From positions 1 through 30,106 of the forward strand of contig PKRH01000030.1 of the NCBI GenBank assembly GCA_017577565.1: DNA of 30,106 bases, in the 5' to 3' direction. The stretch comes from Thermoanaerobacterales bacterium (GTDB lineage Bacteria; Actinomycetota; Acidimicrobiia; Acidimicrobiales; JACDCH01). Every line of letters begins with the position of its first letter. Positions within the stretch are counted from its first letter, which is position 1. The notes under the pieces are model-generated. The model saw only the letters and a program-made list of their open reading frames with translations. It ran no database searches and had not been told where the DNA came from. The translations under genes were made by a program, and so were the position numbers. Below, piece by piece: positions 22,915 to 30,106 of the stretch.

Positions 22915-23647
22915 TGCCCTCCACGAGCGTGGCCAGCGTGGGCGCGACGACGTCCGGGGCGGGCTCGACCGGCAGGTCCCCCTCCCGCGTGACCCCGCTC
23001 AGCACGAGCGCGAAGCGGTACCCGAGGGCGCGGGCGAAGCGGCCGTCGGTCTCGGGCCGGTCGCCGACCACGGTCCCCGACGTCCCGGCGACCTCCCGCA
23101 CGAGCGCCGCCATCGGCGGGTGCGGCTTGCCCGACACGACCGGCTCGGCGCCCGACGCGTAGGCCACCGCCGCCACGAGCGCCCCGCCGCCGGGGATCGG
23201 GCCCTCCGGCGTCGGGTAGGTGGCGTCGTCGTTGGTGGCGACGAGGCGGGCGCCCCGCTGGACGGCACGGGTCGCGACCCGGAGCCGCTCGTAGTCGAAG
23301 TCGCGGTGGAACCCGACGACCACCGCCTCGGCGTCGCCGTCGTCGACCGGCACGGCGCCCCGGGCGGCCACGGCCTCCCGGATGCCCGGGCCGCCGCACA
23401 CGAGCACCCGCTCGCCCGGCTCCACGAGGGTGGCGGCGGCCATCGCCGAGGTCACGACGTCGCCGCGGGCGGGGATGCCCATCCGCTCGAGCTTCGCCTC
23501 CTGGGCGGCCAGCGGCGCGTAGGAGTTGTTGGTGGCGAACAGCACCCGCTCCCCCGCCGCCCGCAGGGCGGCGACCGCCTCCCGGGCCCCGGGGATGGGC
23601 TGGTCGGCCAGCCAGATCACGCCGTCGAGGTCGAGCACCCAGGCCAC
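22889..23647 (-). CDS. NagD-like HAD-IIA phosphatase
   Basis: Haloacid-dehalogenase-superfamily phosphatase of 252 residues. Motif I is VLDLDGV with Asp6 and Asp8. Motif II is LFATNNS near 37-42, motif III Lys174 in SGKPHPP, and motif IV VGDRPETD with Asp196 and Asp201. The long C2 cap between motifs II and III defines subclass IIA. The M. tuberculosis protein in this place (Rv1692) acts on glycerol 3-phosphate, so that substrate is possible by synteny only. GTG start at 23647, with CACCAT 6 bases upstream and no Shine-Dalgarno sequence. Its TAA stop overlaps the next operon's -10 box. It is divergent from the DUF1015 gene. Confidence 0.92.
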   Translation of the reverse strand: MAWVLDLDGVIWLADQPIPGAREAVAALRAAGERVLFATNNSYAPLAAQEAKLERMGIPARGDVVTSAMAAATLVEPGERVLVCGGPGIREAVAARGAVPVDDGDAEAVVVGFHRDFDYERLRVATRAVQRGARLVATNDDATYPTPEGPIPGGGALVAAVAYASGAEPVVSGKPHPPMAALVREVAGTSGTVVGDRPETDGRFARALGYRFALVLSGVTREGDLPVEPAPDVVAPTLATLVEGIATVRDQP

Positions 23648-23653
23648 CGCCGG

Positions 23654-23659
23654 ATGGTG
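23654..23659 (-). promoter_or_regulatory. Candidate -10 box of the HAD phosphatase gene
   Basis: CACCAT (23659-23654, minus strand), 6 bases, GTG at 23647. It departs from TANNNT in the first base, but mirrors the box in front of the divergent gene. Confidence 0.3.
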
Positions 23660-23673
23660 GCAGCCGGCGCCGG

Positions 23674-23707
23674 CGGGCCGCCAGGCGGCGCGGCGCGTGG
23701 CGGCCCG
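23674..23707. repeat. 10-base inverted repeat in the divergent HAD/DUF1015 spacer
   Basis: CGGGCCGCCA (23674-23683) and TGGCGGCCCG (23698-23707) are perfect reverse complements with a 14-base spacer, centred almost midway between the two start codons (23647 and 23747). It could be an operator shared by both promoters. A chance match in very GC-rich DNA is also possible. Confidence 0.4.
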
Positions 23708-23734
23708 GGGACCCGGGGAGGTCCGGGCGTCTGC

Positions 23735-23740
23735 CAGGAT
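23735..23740 (+). promoter_or_regulatory. Candidate -10 box of the DUF1015 gene
   Basis: CAGGAT at 23735-23740, 6 bases, GTG at 23747. The AGGA within it could instead be read as a distant, weak Shine-Dalgarno sequence. Confidence 0.3.
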
Positions 23741-23746
23741 GGGCGG

Positions 23747-24931
<1,185 letters not shown>

Positions 24932-24943
24932 GCGCGGACGGGG

Positions 24944-24981
24944 GGCGCCGGCCCGGGCCGCCGCCCCGCGCGGCCGGCGCC
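24944..24981. terminator. Hairpin terminator between convergent DUF1015 and LLM genes
   Basis: GGCGCCGGCC (24944-24953) and GGCCGGCGCC (24972-24981) form a perfect 10-base stem with an 18-base loop. It starts 12 bases after the DUF1015 stop and abuts the LLM stop, so it can serve both strands. No U-tract on either side. Confidence 0.55.
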
Positions 24982-25920
24982 TCAGGGCAGCGCCGGTGCC
25001 ACCTCGGCGGCGATCAGCCGCAGGTGGTCGAGGTCGTGCATGTCGAGCACCTGCAGGTAGATGCGCTGGGCCCCGGCCTCGGCGAAGGCGGCCAGCCGGT
25101 CGACGACCTCGCTCACGGTGCCGGCCGCGCCGTTGGCCCGCAGCTCGTCGGGCTCGCGCCCGATGTTCGCGGCCCGGCGCCGCACCGCGTCCTCGTCCTC
25201 GCCGCAGCAGACGACGAGGGCGGCCGACCAGGTCATCGTCGCCGGGTCGCGGCCGGCCCGCTCGCACGCCTCCCGGACCGCGGCGACCTGGGTGCGGAAG
25301 TCGTCGAGCCGCGGGAAGGGGACGTTGAACTCGTCGGCGTAGCGGGCGGCCAGGCGCGGCGTGCGGGTGCGCCCCCAGCCGCCGACGATGATCGGCGGGC
25401 GGGGCGACTGCACCGGCTTGGGCAGCGCGGGCGAGTCGGTGAGCCGGTAGTGCGTGCCGGCGTGCGAGAACCGCTCCCCCGGCGGCGTCTCCCACAGGCC
25501 GGTGACGATGGCCAGCTGCTCCTCGAGCCGCTCGAACCGCTCCCGCTGCGACGGGAACGGGATGCCGTAGGCGGTGTGCTCCTCCTCGAACCACCCGGCG
25601 CCGAGCCCGAGCTCGACCCGGCCGCCGGACATGGCGTCGACCTGGGCGACCGCGATCGCGAGCGGCCCGGGCAGCCGGAAGGTCGCGGCCGTGACCAGCG
25701 TGCCGAGCCGGATGCGCTCGGTCTCGCGAGCCAGGCCGGCGAGCGTCACCCAGGCGTCGGTCGGGCCCGGCTCCCCGGAGCCCTCGCCCATGCGGAGGTA
25801 GTGGTCGGAGCGGAAGAAGGCGTCGAAGCCGAGCGCCTCGGCCTCGCGCGCCACCGCCAGCTGGTCCTCGTAGGAGGCGCCCTGCTGCGGCTCGGTGAAG
25901 ATGCGCAACGACACAGGCAT
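24982..25920 (-). CDS. LLM-class F420-dependent oxidoreductase
   Basis: Luciferase-like TIM-barrel flavin or F420 oxidoreductase, 312 residues. Recognisable segments: FDAFFRSDHYLR near the N-terminus, ERIRLGTLVTAATFRLPGPLA, GRVELGLGAGWFEEEHTAYGIPFP, PPIIVGGWGRTRTPRLAARYADEFN. The last two match the F420-dependent subfamily common in actinobacteria. Physiological substrate unknown. It has its own ATG start with a leaderless promoter, lies just downstream of korAB but is separated from it by a strong hairpin, so it is probably independent. The use of F420 over FMN is inferred from the subfamily. Confidence 0.93.
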   Translation of the reverse strand: MPVSLRIFTEPQQGASYEDQLAVAREAEALGFDAFFRSDHYLRMGEGSGEPGPTDAWVTLAGLARETERIRLGTLVTAATFRLPGPLAIAVAQVDAMSGGRVELGLGAGWFEEEHTAYGIPFPSQRERFERLEEQLAIVTGLWETPPGERFSHAGTHYRLTDSPALPKPVQSPRPPIIVGGWGRTRTPRLAARYADEFNVPFPRLDDFRTQVAAVREACERAGRDPATMTWSAALVVCCGEDEDAVRRRAANIGREPDELRANGAAGTVSEVVDRLAAFAEAGAQRIYLQVLDMHDLDHLRLIAAEVAPALP

Positions 25921-25927
25921 GGGCGTG

Positions 25928-25933
25928 ACGCTA
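25928..25933 (-). promoter_or_regulatory. Predicted leaderless promoter of the LLM gene
   Basis: TAGCGT (25933-25928, minus strand), 7 bases, ATG at 25920, no Shine-Dalgarno sequence. It follows directly after the korB terminator hairpin. Confidence 0.5.
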
Positions 25934-25942
25934 CCGGTCGGG

Positions 25943-25970
25943 CCGCCCGCCGCCGCACGGCGGCGGGCGG
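25943..25970 (-). terminator. Strong hairpin terminator of korAB
   Basis: CCGCCCGCCGCC (25943-25954), loop GCAC, GGCGGCGGGCGG (25959-25970): a perfect 12-base stem with a 4-base loop. It lies 36 bases after the korB stop and 10 bases before the LLM -10 box. No U-tract follows, as in many actinobacterial terminators. Confidence 0.7.
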
Positions 25971-26006
25971 TGACCGGGCCTCGTCATGCGCCCGCGCCCG
26001 TGGGCG

Positions 26007-27029
<1,023 letters not shown>

Positions 27030-27039
27030 GGCGTGCCCC

Positions 27040-28920
27040 TCACGAGTCCTTGAGGTGGTCGATGATCGCCTGCTCGAGCTCGGCGGCCGTGAACGGCAGG
27101 CCGCGCACCTTGCTGACCGGCTTGGCGTCGACGAGGAAGCGGGACCGCAGCTCGTGCGCCAGCTGGCCGAGGTTGAGCTCGGGGACGATCACCCGGGGGT
27201 AGCGCTTCAGCACCTCCCCGAGGTTGGGCGGGAACGGGTTCAGGTGGACGAGGTGCGCGTAGGCGACCTTGTGGCCGCCCCGGCGGGCCCGGGACACGGC
27301 GCCGTCCACCGCGCCCCACGTCGAGCCCCAGCTGACGACCAGCAGGTCGGCGTCGTCGACGTCGCCGACGACCTCGACCGGCGGGATCGACGACGCGATC
27401 CGGGCCACCTTCTCGGCCCGCAGCTGGACCATGCGCTCGTGGTTGGCCGGGTCGTAGCTGACGTTGCCCGAGCCGTCCTCCTTCTCCAGGCCGCCGATGC
27501 GGTGCATGAGCCCCGGCGTGCCCGGCAGGGCCCAGTCGCGGGCGAGCGTCTCCGGGTCCCGGACGTAGGGCCAGAAGACGGCCTCGCCGTCCTCGTTGAC
27601 GTGGTTCGGCTCGGTGGCGAACTCCACTCGGAGGTCGGGCAGCGCGTCGACGTCCGGCAGCCGCCACGGCTCCGTGCCGTTGGCGAGGTAGCCGTCGGAG
27701 AGCAGCACGACGGGCGTCCGCCACCGCAGCGCGATCCGGGCCGCCTCGATCGCCGCCTCGAAGCAGTGGCTCGGGCTGCGGGCGGCCAGCACCGGGAGCG
27801 GCGCCTCGCCGTGGCGGCCGTAGAGCGACATGAGCAGGTCGGCCTGCTCGGTCTTCGTCGGCAGGCCGGTCGACGGCCCGCCCCGCTGGATGTCGATGAT
27901 GATCAGCGGCAGCTCGAGGTTGACGGCCAGGCCCATGGTCTCGGACTTGAGCGCCATGCCCGGGCCGCTGGTCGTGGTGACGCCCAGGTGGCCGCCGTAG
28001 GCCGCGCCGAGGGCGGCGCCGATGCCGGCGATCTCGTCCTCGGCCTGCAGCGTGCGCACGCCGAAGTTCTTGTGACGCGACAGCTCGTGCAGGATGTCGG
28101 ACGCCGGCGTGATCGGGTACGAGCCGAGGAACAGCGGCATGTCGGCGAGCTGGCTGGCGGCGATGAGGCCCCAGGCCAGCGCCGTGTTGCCGTTGATGTT
28201 GGTGTAGGTGCCCGGGGGCAGCGTGGCCGGCTTGACCTCGAACGGGTGGTCGAACAGCTCGGCCGTCTCGCCGAACGCGTGGCCCGCCTTGAAGGCGACG
28301 GTGTTGGCCTCGGCGACCTTCGGGTTGCTGACGAACCTCCGCTGGATCCACTCGAGGGTGGCGTCCACCGGCCGGGTGTACATCCACGAGAGCAGGCCGA
28401 GGGCGAAGAAGTTCTTCGAGCGCTCGGCGTCCCGCGGCTTGACCCCGAGCGGCGTGACCGCGGCCTTGGTCAGCGAGGTCATCGGGACCTCGTAGACGGT
28501 GAACCCGTCGAGGCTCCCGTCGGTGCGGGGGTCGCTGTCGTAGCCCGCCTTGGCCAGGCTCCGCTCGTCGAACGCGTCCGAGTTCAGGATGATCGTGGCC
28601 CCCTGGGCCAGCCGCCCGACCTGGCTGCGCAGCGCGGCCGGGTTCATCGCCACCAGCACGTTGGGCTCGTCGCCCGGCGTGGTGATGTCGTGGTCCGAGA
28701 TGTGGACCTGGAAGGCCGAGACGCCCGCCACCGTGCCGGCGGGCGCACGGATCTCGGCCGGGAAGTCGGGCAGCGTGGCGAGGTCGTTGCCGTAGAGCGC
28801 GCTCGACGCGGTGAAGCGGTCGCCGGTGAGCTGCATGCCGTCGCCGGAGTCGCCGGCGAAGCGGATGATCACACGGTCGACCACCTCGGGCGCACGGCTT
28901 CGGTGTGTCGTCTTTGACAC
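27040..28920 (-). CDS. korA: 2-oxoacid:ferredoxin oxidoreductase, fused gamma-alpha subunit
   Basis: A 626-residue protein with an N-terminal gamma domain (about 15-200, VIIRFAGDSGDGMQLTGDRF start) fused to the alpha/pyrimidine-binding domain (from about 245: NGNTALAWGLIAAS, SYPITPASDILHEL, ITTTSGPGMALKSE-like TTTSGPGMALKSET). This gamma-alpha fusion is the usual KorA form in actinobacteria. Together with KorB it converts 2-oxoglutarate and CoA to succinyl-CoA, CO2 and reduced ferredoxin. The start is the GTG at 28920 (SKTTHRS), supported by GAAGGAG five bases upstream; in-frame sequence further up has no conserved features. First gene of the two-gene korAB unit. Confidence 0.95.
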   Translation of the reverse strand: MSKTTHRSRAPEVVDRVIIRFAGDSGDGMQLTGDRFTASSALYGNDLATLPDFPAEIRAPAGTVAGVSAFQVHISDHDITTPGDEPNVLVAMNPAALRSQVGRLAQGATIILNSDAFDERSLAKAGYDSDPRTDGSLDGFTVYEVPMTSLTKAAVTPLGVKPRDAERSKNFFALGLLSWMYTRPVDATLEWIQRRFVSNPKVAEANTVAFKAGHAFGETAELFDHPFEVKPATLPPGTYTNINGNTALAWGLIAASQLADMPLFLGSYPITPASDILHELSRHKNFGVRTLQAEDEIAGIGAALGAAYGGHLGVTTTSGPGMALKSETMGLAVNLELPLIIIDIQRGGPSTGLPTKTEQADLLMSLYGRHGEAPLPVLAARSPSHCFEAAIEAARIALRWRTPVVLLSDGYLANGTEPWRLPDVDALPDLRVEFATEPNHVNEDGEAVFWPYVRDPETLARDWALPGTPGLMHRIGGLEKEDGSGNVSYDPANHERMVQLRAEKVARIASSIPPVEVVGDVDDADLLVVSWGSTWGAVDGAVSRARRGGHKVAYAHLVHLNPFPPNLGEVLKRYPRVIVPELNLGQLAHELRSRFLVDAKPVSKVRGLPFTAAELEQAIIDHLKDS

Positions 28921-28925
28921 CGCGT

Positions 28926-28963
28926 CTCCTTCGACACGAGATGGTGACTCTGCTCCGACCCTA
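28926..28963 (-). promoter_or_regulatory. korA promoter and ribosome-binding site; rest of the spacer empty
   Basis: GAAGGAG (28932-28926, minus strand) is a strong Shine-Dalgarno sequence 5 bases before the GTG. TAGGGT (28963-28958) is a likely -10 box giving a leader near 30 bases. korA is thus one of the few leadered mRNAs here. The rest of the spacer to 29154 holds no gene I can support; CCCGGC/GCCGGG at 29134-29151 is a possible weak hairpin after the TPR gene. Confidence 0.5.
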
Positions 28964-29154
28964 TCGCCTGCCGTACCCCTCCCGGCGAACCGGGCGCTGT
29001 CAGAGATGCCACGCTCACCCGACGCGGCGGATCCGAACGCGCAGTCGTGCCCACGCTGCGTCGACGACGACTGCGCGAATCGACCGGATCGTGGCCCCGT
29101 GAGGCCGCTCCCGGCGCCCCGCACGGGCCTCCACCCGGCGCGCGGGCCGGGCGC

Positions 29155-30027
29155 TCAGCGCAGCGCCCGGAGGCGGGCCTGGACGTCGACGAAGTCGGGG
29201 TCGGCCTCGGCCACCCGGCCGAACAGCTCGCGGGCCCGGGGCGCGTCGCCGGCCCGCTCGTAGAGGTCGGCGAGGGCGTAGGCCATGCGCAGGTGATGCA
29301 GCTTCGGCCGGCGCGTGGGCTTGGCGCCGGCCTCGAGCAGGCGGATGGCCTCGTCCAGCCGCCCCTGGTCGGCCAGGGCGCCGGCGGCGACGATGCGCCC
29401 CTCGGCGACGAGCTCGGCGCTCGGGCTGGCGGCCCGCAGCTCGTCCCACAGCTCCTCGACCTCGGCGTACTGCCCGAGCGCCCGGTAGCAGTCGGCGAGC
29501 ACAGGGTGCTGCTCGGTGCTGCCGGACTGGACGCGGAACGCCTCGAGCTCCCGGCGGGCCTGCGCCCACCGGCCGAGCCGGTAGAGGGTCAGGCCGAACA
29601 GCTCGCGCACGGACGTCGCGCCGGGCGCCTGCTCGGCCAGGGGCCGCAGGATGCGGCGGGCCTCCTCGAACCGCTCCCGCCGGAAGGCCTCGATCGCCTC
29701 CTGCAGCCGCTGCTCGAACCGGGCCCGCCGGTTCGGCGGCACCGTGCGGTCGAGCTCCTCCTCCAGCGGGGTGCGGGGCGCGTCCTCGCCGCCCCGGCGC
29801 CGGCCCGGGCTCGCGGCCTCGCCGGCGGGCCGCCGGCCCTCGCGCCGGGGGCGCGGACGGGGACCCGGCGCGCCGGCGCCGTCGACCGGCCGCTGCCGGC
29901 TGCGCCCGACGGCACCCGCGGCCTCCTCCCGCAGCTCGCCCTCGTCGTTCCACTGCTCCGGCGTCCACGGCCCGGGGCCCGGGGCCGGCGCGGGGGCCGC
30001 CACCGAGGCCCCCCGCGCCCCCCCCAC
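29155..30027 (-). CDS. TPR-like helical repeat protein (5' end uncertain)
   Basis: About 290 residues as drawn. The N-terminal 90 are charged, disordered and Pro/Gly/Arg-rich after a WTPEQWNDEGELREEA block. Residues 100-290 are tetratricopeptide-like helix pairs: FEQRLQEAIEAFRRERFEEARRI, FGLTLYRLGRWAQARREL, LADCYRALGQYAEVEELW, GALADQGRLDEAIRLLEAG, MAYALADLYERAGDAPRARELF (partly quoted). No signal peptide or catalytic motif. Function unknown, presumably protein scaffolding. The GTG at 30027 is only the last possible start before the low-complexity edge; the frame stays open to 30106, so the true start may lie in damaged or missing sequence, or at an internal GTG at 30003. Confidence 0.7.
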   Translation of the reverse strand: MGGARGASVAAPAPAPGPGPWTPEQWNDEGELREEAAGAVGRSRQRPVDGAGAPGPRPRPRREGRRPAGEAASPGRRRGGEDAPRTPLEEELDRTVPPNRRARFEQRLQEAIEAFRRERFEEARRILRPLAEQAPGATSVRELFGLTLYRLGRWAQARRELEAFRVQSGSTEQHPVLADCYRALGQYAEVEELWDELRAASPSAELVAEGRIVAAGALADQGRLDEAIRLLEAGAKPTRRPKLHHLRMAYALADLYERAGDAPRARELFGRVAEADPDFVDVQARLRALR

Positions 30028-30106
30028 GCCCGCGGCGGCCCCCCGCGCGCCGCCCCCCCCACCCCCGCGCCCCCCCCCCCCCCGCGGCCGCGCGGCCGCC
30101 CCCGCG
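30028..30106. other. Homopolymer-rich, low-complexity right edge
   Basis: Almost pure G/C sequence with a run of 14 C (30070-30083), a run of 8 C (30053-30060) and two adjacent GCGGCCGC octamers (30084-30099). It reads as a collapsing assembly end rather than biology. It lies upstream of the TPR gene and makes its start unreliable. Confidence 0.6.

Noticed and set aside
28905..29263. Short plus-strand frames with Cys pairs upstream of korA
   Set aside because: The cysteines do not form a known zinc motif, there is no ribosome-binding site, and codon use looks random.

Overview
The window reads as chromosomal core sequence from a very GC-rich actinobacterium, most likely a member of the class Acidimicrobiia or a near relative; the exact taxon is inference. 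Four things point there. The gene order (HAD phosphatase, tlyA, nadK, recN, steA, steB ... pyrG, NUDIX, xer recombinase ... scpA, scpB, rluB) is the order known around Rv1692-Rv1711 in Mycobacterium tuberculosis. SteA/SteB are actinobacterial septum proteins. There is an F420-type luciferase-like oxidoreductase. Nearly every transcription unit starts without a Shine-Dalgarno leader. I see no tRNA, rRNA, CRISPR array, IS element or prophage.

Layout, left to right. (1) 1-2294, minus: scpA-scpB-rluB, the condensin partners and an rRNA pseudouridine synthase that runs off the left edge. (2) 2364-5633: trpS (+), an HD-domain hydrolase and a DksA/TraR-like zinc protein (-), xerC/xerD (-) and a small FmdB-type zinc ribbon (+). 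(3) 5679-7911, minus: pyrG and a NUDIX ADP-ribose pyrophosphatase. (4) 7980-22914, minus: one tightly packed run of twelve genes, phasin-like/H1-tailed protein, tlyA, nadK, recN, steA, steB, murJ, two large alkaline-phosphatase-like membrane proteins, a single-pass protein, an HTTM-domain protein and an MraY-like transferase. Most junctions are 1-4 base overlaps (NTGA or TGATG). (5) 22889-24931: a divergent pair, NagD-like HAD phosphatase (-) and a DUF1015 protein (+). (6) 24982-28963, minus: LLM oxidoreductase, then korA-korB (2-oxoacid:ferredoxin oxidoreductase). (7) 29155 to the right edge: a TPR-like protein whose 5' end fades into G/C homopolymer sequence that looks like a contig end.

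The most interesting part is the second half of the long operon. Between steB and pyrG lies a block of six membrane or secreted proteins: a lipid II flippase (MurJ), two paralogous proteins with a degenerate alkaline-phosphatase-fold ectodomain fused to many membrane helices, an HTTM protein (vitamin-K-dependent carboxylase-like) with a small partner, and a reduced MraY/WecA-like transferase. Co-transcribed with the septal proteins SteA/SteB, this looks like an actinobacterial envelope or septum module whose chemistry is undefined.

A second window-wide signal is promoter architecture. Seven transcription-unit heads carry a TANNNT box exactly 7 or 8 bases before the start codon (scpA, trpS, dksA-like, xerC, pyrG, phasin-like, LLM), and two more have a CANNNT box 6 bases before it. 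This fits leaderless mRNAs. korA and fmdB are the exceptions, with Shine-Dalgarno leaders. tlyA has no ATG, GTG or TTG that preserves its S4 domain and probably starts at CTG.
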